NCBI GenBank assembly: GCA_021234155.1
Contig: JAJEKV010000109.1
Location: forward strand, 2,150,764 to 2,214,763
DNA from: Isoetes taiwanensis
Lineage: Eukaryota > Streptophyta > Lycopodiopsida > Isoetales > Isoetaceae
Direction of reading: 5' to 3'
DNA: 64,000 nt
The notes beneath the pieces were generated by a model. That model made no database searches and had not been told where the DNA came from. It saw only the letters and a program-made list of their open reading frames with translations. A program made the position numbers and the translations under genes. Below are positions 48,111 to 59,470 of the stretch, piece after piece (positions within the stretch are counted from its first letter, which is position 1; every line of letters begins with the position of its first letter).

Positions 48111-50440
48111 CCATGTTTTCGCTTACTTACATTTGGGATGTTTGCACAGAAAAAGAATGAATTCTCTTTGATTGGATTTAATGCGCTTTGGCTTCCATTT
48201 TGACTCTTTGCATCTATGTGTATTTTCTTGAGGCCCTTAGAGGGTATATACCTTGAGATTTGAGCATCTATCTGCACATGTTGATTGCAGTGGAGAGATA
48301 CTCTAGATGTAGAGATAGTTTCCTTAGTCAAATAAGGAAGAAGCATTTTACTGCAGAGGTAGAATATGTACAAGGAAAAAGTTTTCAGTCAAAAGGCGAT
48401 CATAAGTAGGAATAGAAAAAAAAGATAAAAACTTGATCATAAAAGTCAAATTGGAAAAAAGAGATATTATAGCAATTTTAGAACCATCGAGATAATAGTC
48501 CAAAATATACTTGTAATGCATGTATTCTGCATATTGTGTTTGAGGCGCTGTCATGAAGCCTGAATCTTTCGTGTAACTTGTTGCTTGGGGAGACAATTCT
48601 ACTACGCGGAATGATCGTTCTATAGCGATACTTGGCAGAGATATGTGTCTGTGAGAAGGGCTTCAGCCAGTGGCAACTAGATATTCCAAGGTCGGTGTTT
48701 TTTAATATTAAAATCTTTTTGCGAATCAATGGTGCAACAAGATTATGGCACAACACTAAAGTTTTTACAACATTAAAATTATTTGATAGAATCAAACCAC
48801 ACTTCTTTTACGTAGTGCGACATATACATGCGGTGCCAAACCCATAGCCCTCAGCGGGTAACACTCAATAAATCTCTATCCCGGACCAGGCGGTTGATGT
48901 ATAAGAAAAATAGAGCATTCAACCTGGGGCTTTATCACAGAAAAGATGGCGCCTGCCATGGCGCAAAGGGGAGGGAGGGTTGACCCCTACCTGAGCTTGT
49001 GAGATGCAGCGGGTAAATACCTTGCCTGCAAGGCTTTCCAACTCTGCCATCGCAACAGGACGGCAAATGCCCGATAAAACAAGGTGCGATCTATTAGCTC
49101 AAGAAGAAAAGCTTGAAGTTACTGTAACTACATTCTAGGATTCCCATATATAACCATTATTATAGGACTTGCAGCCACATTTGCTGGCAAACATTTAGTG
49201 TTGGATCGAGGTTTGCCTAGAGTATATAATGCAAAATGTCTAAATACATTCAATTTTGGTACAAATTTGTCAGAATACCAACATATGAATCTTCTCTTGG
49301 TAATTTCATTTTAGCAATATAAAGTACAATAATTATGGCAGGAAGGCAAAATCAAATTATCTTGCATCCAAAAAAAATAAATAAATAAACACAGCCAAAA
49401 ATAAAATCAAGTAGAAGTAAGCGCAGCATGTTTTAATAGAAGGTTTGCAAACTTTAAAAAGCGGGTCTATATTTAAAGAATAGACAAAAGCAACAGTTTG
49501 ACGTGCTGATTTTGGCATATTTTGTGCAAAAAATAATACACCTAAATTATTCGATAGAACCCGACCACTTATGCATTTATTAAGTGTTTTGAATGTCCGG
49601 AAGAATCCAATATTGGTTCAACATCAAAATATATTTGCAATTATTTTTGCATACCATTTATCATGCGCTACTCATGTTCATGAAATAGAAAGAGCCTTAA
49701 TTCATGTTAATTGTAAATGGTCCTTTTGTATAGGAAAAGCCTACAAAGTTGGGATTTGCAAAAATTGTTTAAGGACTGTAGCTTCATCAAACCAAAGAAA
49801 TGGGTGGTTTGTTGACTAGTCTTGGCCGGACACGGATTGAGGAAGATATATTTAACAAGTGTTGAAGTCCGAGAAGAAGACTATGGCTGAAATATGTATT
49901 GTCTACATACAGTTTCCTATAATCACTTATATCTTGAATTACATATTCACTTACGTTTAACGGGACAACAGGCCACACGAAGTTAGAAAACCCAACTTCC
50001 ATTCCGTGTTACAAGTTGCTGACACATTTTAGCACTACATTAAGCCCTAGGGTAAATTTGCGGCCCTATTTCTATATTGTTCCTAGGATATACCCCAACT
50101 TTGTGACTCACGAGGACAAGTTGTTGCATGACGCTTTTGTTTATACTTGTTGTTGGATGATGTAAATGAGACACATCTATGGATTATTGACATGTCATCC
50201 ATGTCACGATGTTGTGGGTAGGGGCTTATATATCATTTTATTGAGAGGTCCTATCTTATGGTTCATCACTACAAGTATATTACTAGAAAAAAAAAATGCA
50301 AATATAAATGGGATCGCATCTAGTACCATGTGAAATGGATATTCTGGCTGGATGGTTTCCAAAAGGGAGGATAAGGAGATGGTAAAAGAAATGCTGCATT
50401 AGGGGTTGCATTTTGGAACCAATGTCATGCATAGAGCTAA
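48111..50440. other. Upstream region of copy E, right inverted-repeat arm
   Basis: Inverted counterpart of 41284-43520. Short frames (for example 48478-48795 minus, 49571-49819 plus) have mirrored counterparts in the left arm and no recognised domain. No gene is called. Confidence 0.65.
50426..50432 (+). promoter_or_regulatory. RY motif of copy E
   Basis: CATGCAT about 19 bases upstream of the TATA box, the counterpart of the longer CATGCATGCAT of copy D. Confidence 0.6.
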
Positions 50441-50450
50441 TGGAGAGAGG

Positions 50451-50458
50451 TATAAATA
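50451..50458 (+). promoter_or_regulatory. TATA box of globulin copy E
   Basis: TATAAATA, in the same context as copy D (AATGGAGAGAGG before, AGGC after). Confidence 0.75.
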
Positions 50459-50518
50459 AGGCTGCTTGACGATTACAAACCATCAAAGCTATGCTTGGGT
50501 GTCCAACCCAACGGCTAA

Positions 50519-52350
50519 TATAGCAAAAGTGGTTACGTTTTCTGTTTGTAGCCTTAGCCTATACATCTTTAGGATCTTGTTGGCGTCGAGATCGGAGAAT
50601 AGAGCCTTTGAGGCTGGTCGAAGTCGACCTGGGGCGCCCGGGGAAAGCCGGGATCACGGTCGGAGGAGAGACGTCCAGATTAAATTCGGAATCACGAAGA
50701 TCCCGGAGGAGGGAGCAGTCCGAAAATCACGAAGATGGGAGGGAGAGCAGTCAGGTCGAGGTCGGGAGAAGGCGTGATCCACGAAGATCGAGGAGGAGAG
50801 ACGTGTCCGGAGGAGGGCTTGATCAGGTCCGAGGGTCGGGAAGAAGAGGGAAAAGAAGGCCATCACGGTGGGGAAGAAGAGGAAGATCGGCGGGCATTAG
50901 AGCCTCGTGAGCCCTGGCTGAATTCTCATCCCGAGGCCGGCAAGGGAGGCCGGAGACTTGGAGCTCTCAATTTCTATGCCAGCGTCTTTGGATTTGAGGC
51001 TTGAGGATTCTTGTTAACTCGGCTGACCTTGCTCTTCTGTCTACTTCAATTCTCATGCCCTGCATTTGTGGTTGTGAAGGTAGATTGGGTTTGGGTTCCT
51101 TGCTTTGCTTACTGCTCGTTTCTAAAGTGCATTTATGCGTCTCTGTCTCTGTTGCGAGTGTGCATGCATGCTTGGTCTGGTCAGGAGAACCGGCTGACTT
51201 CTGCCCGAGCAGAGAGTGAAGTCCAAGCTCAACAAGGGTGTGCGCTGCTATTCCAGTGGCTGGTTTTACAGCGGCGGACAGCCGCTTACGCCTTCTTAAG
51301 TAACCTGATACGGCGGGGAACACTCAAAATCGTTCGAGAGATGCATTGGATTTAAATTGTTTTGATCTTTTGTTTGTTTTGTTTTGATCATGCTAATATT
51401 CTAACTTACTTGATGTGCTGAAATTCCGACCATTGAGTGGCCTTAACTACTTTTCGGCTCGTGTTCTTTTCTCATGCATGGAATGTATGCGAGAGCGAGT
51501 GTGAAGCGGTATTGGAAGCAGACAAAGAGAGAAACAACGGCGAGAGAAGGCAAAGGCCATGTATCATCAAGGTCTCTCGAGAGTCCATACCACGAGCAAC
51601 AATCCGTGCTCAATCTTGGGCGTCGGTTGGTTTATCGGCAGTGCGTGATTTTCGAGAGGAGTGCAGTGAGGCAGGTGGAAGTTGATTAAAGGCTCCAACT
51701 GATCTAAGATGCTTGAACTTCGCTGACTCGCGTATGCCTTTCGCCATTTATGAAGAGAAGCTGGAAAAAGTGAGTTATAGCTAAATAACTTAGTTTCTTT
51801 TGGCGTATATATGCACTCACCATCTATAAGTCTTTTGAACTTTGAGCGAGCGAGCAATGTATGCACCAACTTATAGTCACAATGGTGATAAGGTCATATC
51901 GTTATCAAAGGTGGTATAACCTTAGGAAGTTACTAATGACAATGGCGAGAGAGTTGTGGCGAAAACAATCAAGGAGGGGCGGCTTGTTTTTTATCCCAAG
52001 AGGGTTTCCATATGTTGAAGTGGCAGAAGATGGGGATCTGAGAAGCTGGTAGCTATAAATGTCTGAGATAGATGCGCCGTGACTTAGTAGATTAGATCCT
52101 TTTCATTGTTTCTCCTTTTTTATTATTTCGTAATGCGACATTTATGATGTTGGTTATTTGTTATTGTAATTCAGACCCTAAAGATTCTTATTTCCAGCAC
52201 GGAGAATTCCATTTCAATGCATACCAAGGGCCATTGTGTCTAATGCATTTGGCTTGAAGGCGAGATGAAGTTAGAGAAAATTCCTACAACAGCGAGACTT
52301 GGATGAGATTAAGTAATCTTTCGACTCAAGCGAAGGAGAGGTCTATTTAG
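50519..52350 (+). pseudogene. Bicupin storage globulin copy E, head to head with D
   Basis: Exons on the plus strand: 1, 50519-51079; 2, about 51160-51337; 3, 51421-51769; 4, about 51852-52060; 5, about 52203-52350 (TAG). The promoter is retained, but the start codon is ATA (ATAGCAAAAG against ATGGCAAAG in D), and the signal-peptide region contains frameshifts. The Arg/Glu-rich tract is shorter and shifted in frame. Exon 3 keeps LSHAWN-type coding in a broken frame. Exon 4 preserves VVAKTIKEG-equivalent bases where copy D has an indel. The exon 1 and exon 3 donor sites are conserved; the intron 1 acceptor is disturbed (TGCATGCATG instead of TGCACTGCAG). Probably a pseudogene, though some damage could be sequence error. 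Confidence 0.75.
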
Positions 52351-53735
52351 GGGGTTTAGCCTACTGTGTGCTCTTCTAATAGGGGGGCTCCGAATGTGAG
52401 CTCTTTAAATATATATATGGTATATAAGTTGTTCCATCTAGTATATATGTGGGGGCTTTCGAGGTGGGAGCTCTTCACATGTCTTTGATGTAGTTATTTT
52501 GTTTTCGATTACATTTGGTAATAAAGAGCAGTTCTTTTTAACTCAGGGTTAAATCCGAAATTGTTTTCAATTATGTTTTGGAGAGGTGGCCATGTTAAGT
52601 TTTTAAGACTTTGAGAGCGTCGAGAAGCTGCACATTTTTTTATTCTTTTTTTTTAATCTTAAACTTTTTATATTTAGCATCGTATGATTGCTAATATTAA
52701 ATCTTCAAATCCTTTTATATCTAGGATTTTTTAAGTCCAAAACTCCAAAATCTTTTCCAAAATCCTTTATATATCTAAGATGTTTTAAATTCCAAAATTT
52801 GCATAGTTGGAGTTAAGAAAGCTTCTTATAGTCCTTTGGACATGCGAGGATCTCTGAGAATGGGGTGATGTCAAAGCGCCTAGCTGCGATAATCTCCCCA
52901 TAAAAGCACCACTCTAGACCGCAGGTGTCAAAAGCCTTCACAAGAGGCTCAGAGTGCGGCATCAAATTAACATGAATGGTTAATGGGCCTAGAGCATGAG
53001 GCGTGGACATAGAAACCATTATTGCGACTTGGCATGTATGAATGCATCCACTTGAGTATACCTACAAAGGATAACATGTTGAATGATGCATTTGCTTTGT
53101 TATTCTAAGGTTATAGGTTTAAATCTATCATGTGGGGGTATAATTTTCACTTTGACCTTTTGCTTCTAAAGGTTCCAAGTGCCCACTAGATGAGATCTTT
53201 AAATGCTTGTTGGAGGATGTACAAGAAGAGAGGTCAACTTTAAGGCTATTTTGTTGTCCTTGTTTAACAACTATATGCATATCATGTTCGCATAAAGTCA
53301 TCATAGTTACCATAATTTTCTTCCACATACTTCCTACCGAAGCTTTAAGCACCATTGTCAACATAAACCAATACTACTCAGGAGGAGGGTTATCACTTCT
53401 TTCTATATAATAGAATACTTCAATGCCAAGGACAATAACATGTTGAGAACACGTTGAACTTCATAGCATATATAGATGCCTTGCTCTATTACAACTGAAA
53501 ACCACCTAGATTCAAAACTTGAAATCATTGCCCACATAGTGCAATACTAGAGGGACATATAGATTGTTATTCTAGATTACCTCATTAGACATTCATTTTT
53601 TCAGGTACTTGGCCGGAGACTAACTCTATCTTGCTTTACCTTGAAAGTGATGTATGAAGAATACCAATGAGGCATTATCATCATTGAACACATGGATTTA
53701 AATCATAGTAAGAGGGCAATCACCAACAGCGTAGA
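52351..53735 (+). repeat. 3' flank of copy E
   Basis: Full unit of about 1.38 kb, inverted relative to 37994-39374. Confidence 0.85.
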
Positions 53736-53861
53736 GGCCATTGTGTCTAATGCATTTGGCTTGAAGGCCGGATGAAGTTGAGAAATTCTACAACGGTGAG
53801 ACTTGGATGAAATTAAGTAATCTTTCCAGCTCCAAGAGCGAGGAAGGAGAGGTCTATTTAG
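53736..53861 (+). pseudogene. Storage-globulin last-exon fragment 8
   Basis: GGCCATTGTG to TAG at 53859-53861. The CCAGCTCCAAG word is preserved, while the following CCAGAAGG reads as AGCGAGGAAGG. It has no upstream exons. Confidence 0.85.
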
Positions 53862-55189
53862 AGGGGTTTGGCCTCGTAACTCTTCTAATAGGGGGCTCCG
53901 AGAATGTGAGCTCTTTAAATATATATGAAAGTACATATAAGTTGTTCCATCTAGTATATATGTAAGGGCTTTCGAGGTGGGGCTCTTCACATGTCTTTTG
54001 ATGTAGTTATTTTGTTTTTCAATTACATTTGATAATAAGAGCCGCAGTTCTTTTTAACTCAAGGGGTTAAATCCAAGGGAATTGTTTTCAATTATGTTTG
54101 GAGAGGTGGCCATGTTAAGTTTTTAAGACTTTGAGCGTGGAAGCGCACATTTTTTTTTTATTCTTTTTTAATCTTAAACTTTTATGACAGCATCATTATG
54201 ATTGCTAATATTAAATCTTCTTCCAAATCCTTTATATCTACAGGATGTTTTAAGTCCAAAGCTCCAAAATCTTCTCCAAAATCCTTTATATCTAAAAGAT
54301 GTTTTAGAAGTCCAAAGCTGCATGGTTAAAAGGTTAAAAAGCTGCTTATAGTCCTTTGGACATGCCGGGATCTCACGAATAGGGGTGATGCATCAAGCGC
54401 CGGTATGATAATCTCCCCATAGCTTCTCCCCTGAACCTGATGTCAAAAGCCTTCACAAGAGGCGGCATCAAACATGAATAGTTACCATCTGACCTAGAGC
54501 ATAAGTGGACATCATATGCATTATTGCAACTTGGCATGTATGAATGCATCCCTTGGTATACCTACAAGGATAACATGTTGAATGATGCATTTGCTTTGTT
54601 GTGCAAGGTTATAGGTTTAAATCACTTTCATGTGGGCGTATAATTTTCTTTGACCTTTCTTCTAAAGGTTAAGTGCCACTAGATGAGATCTTTTAAATGC
54701 TTGTTGGAGGATGTACAAGAAGAAGTCAACTTTAAGGCTATTTTTGTTTGTCATGTTTTAACAACTATATGCATATCATGTTCACATATAGTCATCATAA
54801 TTACCATAATTTTCTTCCACATACTACTTCCCTGCGAAGCTTTAAGCACCCATTGTCAACATAAACCAACTTACTACTCGAGGGTTATCACTTCTTTCTA
54901 TATAATAGAGATACTTCAATGCCAAGGACAATAACATATTTGAGCACGTTGAGCTTCACTTAGCATATATAGATGCCTTGCCTATTACTGGCCCGAAAAC
55001 CACCTAGATTCAAAACTTGAAATCATTGCCCACATAGTGCAATACTAGAGGGACATATCGTTTATTCTAGATTACCTCATTAGACATTCATTTTCGGTAC
55101 TTGTGAGGAACTAACTATCTTGCTTGCATTATCATCGTGAACACATGGTTAAATCATAGTAAGAAGCGTAATCACCAACAAGCATTAGA
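53862..55189 (+). repeat. 3' flank unit between fragments 8 and 9
   Basis: Unit of about 1.33 kb in the same order as the others. Around 55120 the TTACTTGAAAGTGATGTATG section is deleted. Confidence 0.85.
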
Positions 55190-55308
55190 GGCCATTGTGT
55201 CCTAATGTATTTGGCTTGAAGGCAGGATGAAGTTGAGAAATTCCTACAATGAGACTTGGATGAGGTAGTAATCTTTCCGACTCCAAGCGGAGAAGGAGGT
55301 CTATTTAA
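55190..55308 (+). pseudogene. Storage-globulin last-exon fragment 9
   Basis: Truncated last exon; the terminal codon reads TAA (CTATTTAAG) instead of TAG. Part of the CAACAGCGAG section is missing. Confidence 0.8.
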
Positions 55309-56650
55309 GAAGGTTTAGCCTCTGTGCAGCAACTAGCAGAAGTCCTAAATATATATATATAGTATGGATTGTTCCATCGATTATATATGTAAGGGGCTTT
55401 CGAGAGTGGGGAGCGCTCTTCACATGTCTTTTGGTATAGTTATTTTTGTTTTTCAGTTACATTTGATAATAAAAGAGCAGTTCTTTGCTTTTAACTCAAG
55501 GGTTAAATCCAAGGGAATTGTTTTCAATTATGTTTTGGAGAGGTGGCCATGTTAAGTTTTTAAGACTTTGAAGGCGGTCGGGAAGCTGCGCATTTTTTTT
55601 GTTCTTTTTTAATCTTAAACTTTTATATTTTATGAGTATGATTTGCTAATATTAAATCTTCTTCAAAATCCTTTATATCTAGGATGTTTTAAGTCCAAAG
55701 CTCCAAAAATCTTTTCCAAAATCCTTTATATCTAAAGATGTTTTTAAGTCAAAGGCTGCATGGATTGGGTTAAGCTTCTTATAGTCCTTTGGACAGGGGA
55801 TCTGAATGGGGTGATGTCAAGCGCCTAGGCTGCGATAATCTCCCCCATAGCTTCTCCCTGAACCTGATGTCAAAAGCCTTCACAAAGAGGCTCAAGTGCG
55901 GCATCAAACATGAATGGTTATGTCGACCTAGAGCATAGAAGCGTGGACATAAAGTATGCATTATTGCGACTTGGCATGTATGAATGCATCCCACTTAGTA
56001 TACCTACAAGGATAACATGTTGAATGATACACATTTGCTTTGTTGTGCAAGGTTATAGGTTTAAATCATCTTTCATGTGGGCGTTATAATTTTCTTGGCC
56101 CAGCACCTGCAAAAGGTTAAGTGCCCACTAGATGAGATCTTTAAATGCTTGTTGGAGGATGTACAAAGAAGAGGTCAACTTTGGACTATTTTGTTGTCGC
56201 ATTTAACAACTATATGCATATCATGTTCACATATAGTCATCATAGTTACCATAATTTTTTCTTTCCACATACTTCCTCACAGAAGCTTTAAGCACCCATT
56301 GTCAACATAAACCAACTTACTACTCAGAGGGAGTTATCACTTCTTTCTATATAATAGAATACTTCAGTACGTGGACGTTGAACTTCATAGCATATATAGT
56401 ACCTTGCTCTGGCCTGGCCAGAAAACCACCTAGATTCAAAACTTGAAATCTTGTGCCCACATAGTGCAATACTAGGACATATAAGTTGTTCTAGATTACC
56501 TCATTAGACATTCATTTTTCGTACTTGGCGGAACTAACTTTTCTATCTTGCTTTACTTGAAAGTGATGTATGAAGAATACCAATGAGCATTATCATAAAT
56601 TGAACACATGGTTTAAATCTATTAAGAGAGGCAATCACCAACAGCTTAGA
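55309..56650 (+). repeat. 3' flank unit between fragments 9 and 10
   Basis: Unit of about 1.34 kb. Around 56405 the usual CTATTACAACTG reads GGCCTGGCCAG, one of the scrambled patches. Confidence 0.85.
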
Positions 56651-56769
56651 GGCCATTGTGTCTAATAATGCATTTGGCTTGAAGGCGGGTGAAGTTGAAA
56701 TTCCTATGAGACTTGGATCTGGATAAATTAATCTTTCGACTCAAGCGGGGAAGGAGAGGTCACTGTTAG
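56651..56769 (+). pseudogene. Storage-globulin last-exon fragment 10
   Basis: Counterpart of fragment 6 in the other arm: just beyond its stop, AATAGGGGTCTTCAATGCC shows the same jump in the flank. Internal deletions remove part of the CAACAGCGAG section. Confidence 0.8.
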
Positions 56770-57078
56770 AGAGGGTTTAGCTCTTGTGCTCTTCCCTAAT
56801 AGGGGTCTTCAATGCCAGGACAATAACATGTTGAGACACGTTGTTGAACTTCATAGCATATATAGATGCCTTGCTCTATTACAACTGAAAACCACCTAGA
56901 TTCAAAACTTGAAATCACATTATTGCACATGGTGCAATACTAGAGGGACATATCGTTGTTCTAGATTACCTCATTAGACAGCATTCATTTTCAGGTACTT
57001 GGCGGGAACTAACTTTCTATGCTTGCTGCAACTGAAAGTGATGTATGAAGAATACCAATAGGCATTATCATAAATTGA
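56770..57078 (+). repeat. Rearranged 3' flank piece, mirror of 36064-36363
   Basis: It starts at the GGGGTCTTCAATGCC jump and ends at GGCATTATCATAAATTG, where it is joined to globulin exon 2, exactly as in the left arm. Confidence 0.8.
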
Positions 57079-58205
57079 GCGACCGTACCGCCTTCTTAGG
57101 CGTGGCTTGATACGAGAGACACTCCAAAATCGTTTAGAGTGCGATTTAGGTGTTTGAAGTCTTTTTGTTTTGTTGTTTTTGCAATGCATGATCATGCTAA
57201 TATTCCTAACACTTACGATGTGCAGAAATTCTACTTGATCATGCTAACATTCTACTTGATGTCGCGAAATTCCGACCATTGAGTGGCCTTAGCGCTTTCG
57301 GCTCTCCGTGTTCTTTCTCATGCATGGAATGTATGCGAGCGAGTGGCGAAGGCGGTATTGGAAGCAGACGAGAAGCAACAGCGAGAGAGGCAGAGTATCA
57401 TCAAGGTCTCGAGAGTCCATGGCTACACTGAAACAACAATCCATTTGCTCAATCTTGGAAGCGTCGGTTGGTTATCGGCGGTATTGATTTCCCGGAAGGT
57501 GCAGTGGCGAGGTGGAGAACCGGCGAGCTCTGCCGGTCACAAGATGCTTGAACTCGCTGACTCTACATGTCTGCTTTCGCCATTTGAAGGCTGGAAAAAG
57601 TGAGTTATAGCTTCTAAGGTTTTAATAACTTAGTTTTCTTTTCTGGCGTATATAATAAGCTCACCATCTAGTCTTTGAACTTTTGAGCGAGCAGAGAGGC
57701 AATGTATGCACCAACTTATAGTCCTGGCCAGTGATAAGGTCATATCACGTTATCAAAGGTAGTGCTAGCAAGTTGCTAATGACAATGGCCGAGAGAGTTG
57801 TGGCGAAAACAATCAAGGAGGGCCGACTTGTTTTTATCCCAAGAGGGGTTTCCATATGTTGAAATTGCCCGAAGATGAGGGATCTGAGAGCTATTTAGTA
57901 TAAATGTCTGAGATGGTCACGCCTGCGTCACTTAGTAGATTAGATCCTTTTCATTGTTTCTCCTTTTTATTATTTCATTAATGCACGACATTTATGATGT
58001 TGGTTATTTGTTATTGTAATTGAACCTAAAGATTCTTATTTTCTTTGGGGGAATTCCATTTCAGCAGCATACCAAGGGCCATTATTGTCTAATGCATTTT
58101 GGCTTGAAAGGCGGATGAAGTTGAGAAATTCCTCAGTGGCCCGAGACTTGGATGAGGTGCGTAATCTTTCCAACTCAAGTTAGAAGAGGAGAGAGGTCTA
58201 TTTAG
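57079..58205 (+). pseudogene. Bicupin storage globulin copy F, mirror of copy C
   Basis: Exon 2 remnant about 57079-57147, exon 3 about 57267-57599, exon 4 about 57695-57906 and exon 5 about 58051-58205 (TAG at 58203-58205). It is cut inside exon 2 at the same point as copy C. Exon 3 gives ALRVLSHAWNVCERVAKAVL in one frame. Exon 4 keeps the bases for GDKVI and SANLEVANDNG equivalents with indels. No promoter or signal peptide. Confidence 0.8.
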
Positions 58206-58517
58206 AGGGAGTTTAGCCTATAAGCGTATGCTCTTCAATATGGGTTCTAAATTTTATATAATTATATAAGTTGTTCCATACTCCGGTATATATGTAAGGG
58301 CACCGAGGTGGGAGACTCTTCATATTGTCTTTTGATGTAGTTATTTTTGGCAAGTTGTGTTGATAATAAAGAGCCTGATTCTTTTTAACTCCAAGGGTTA
58401 AATCCGAAATTTGTTTTTCAAGTATGTTTGGAGAGTGGCCACCCATGAGCGTCGGAAACTACCGCATTTTTTATTCCTTTTTATCTCTTTTTTTATATTT
58501 AGCATGGTAATACCTAT
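58206..58517 (+). repeat. 3' flank of copy F up to the TIR insertion
   Basis: Second-subtype flank, matching the inverse of 34640-34952. It ends CATGGTAATACCTAT at the insertion point. Confidence 0.85.
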
Positions 58518-58532
58518 AAGCACAATTTCATT
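58518..58532 (+). repeat. Left terminal inverted repeat
   Basis: AAGCACAATTTCATT, followed by AAAATG against ATAATG at the other end. Confidence 0.85.
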
Positions 58533-59039
58533 AAAATGAAATTTCGTGATTCCAATTAGGGATGAAAATCCTTTTAATCCATTTATGGCGATTTTTTGAG
58601 CAATTATAGAGCAATTGCTTAAAAAATGCATCTAAAGTGCCATTTATTGGTAGCCATTAATATTATTAGAGAGGGAAAAAGCAACAAAAAAATCACTGCA
58701 ACTTAAGTTGGCAAGTTTTACTATTTTCTACGGGAAGAAGGGCATCATTAACCTGAAGTCGACAGAATTTACACATCAAGAAAATTTGTTTATGAAGCTA
58801 AAAATGCAATTTGTTGCTGGATTGAATCCTTTGCCATTAGTGGGATCATGCTTTTCTTTGCCAACATTCATAAGAATGTGAATCACCTTACTAAATGCCT
58901 CATGCGTCCAAGTTGTATAGCCGCATTTTGAACTCATGCGTGACTAAAATCTTCCGATGGTACCAAAAAGGCTGGGCGAAGGTGACTCTAACAAATCTGG
59001 CATACCTGAGCGTGCATTTGCTATAGCGGACCAAATGCA

Positions 59040-59470
59040 TCTTTGGTGAGAATGCATCCTCAACGCATATTTTTGCATGCTAGTGGCCATTTGCATCCTC
59101 GGCATGCTTGGAAATCTTTTATGAGGATGCAACATAGTGCCATTACACCCCGGCACCCAAAAATTTCCCCAAAAAGGTGTTGGGGTGCAAATAGGCGCCA
59201 TGGCGCCATTTGCACCATAAAAATTGCAAATTTTTTTTGAAATTTTAGTGTTACTTAGTGCAAATAGGCCATGAAACCCATTTGCATCCTCAAATTATAC
59301 ATTCCAAGCATGATGAGGCATCCGCGGCATGCATTTGATATAACATCACGGACCAAATGCATGGTGATGAATGCAAAATAAGCCATAAACAGCCCTTTGC
59401 GTCCCTCAGCTTTATACATTTAATAAAGCAGAGATCATGCTAAGGATGCATGCCATTTGCATCCTCAATA
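59040..59470. repeat. CATTTGCATCCTC-type repeats
   Basis: Words such as ATTTGCATCCTC, AAATGCAT and GCCATTTGC recur at about 59043, 59090, 59278, 59355 and 59452. A GGCGCCATGGCGCC-type palindrome lies at 59194-59207, with a second copy near 60668-60680. Confidence 0.6.

Noticed and set aside
50466-51004. Overlapping ORFs at the start of copy E as separate small proteins
   Set aside because: They are frame-shifted pieces of the globulin exon 1 by alignment to copy D.
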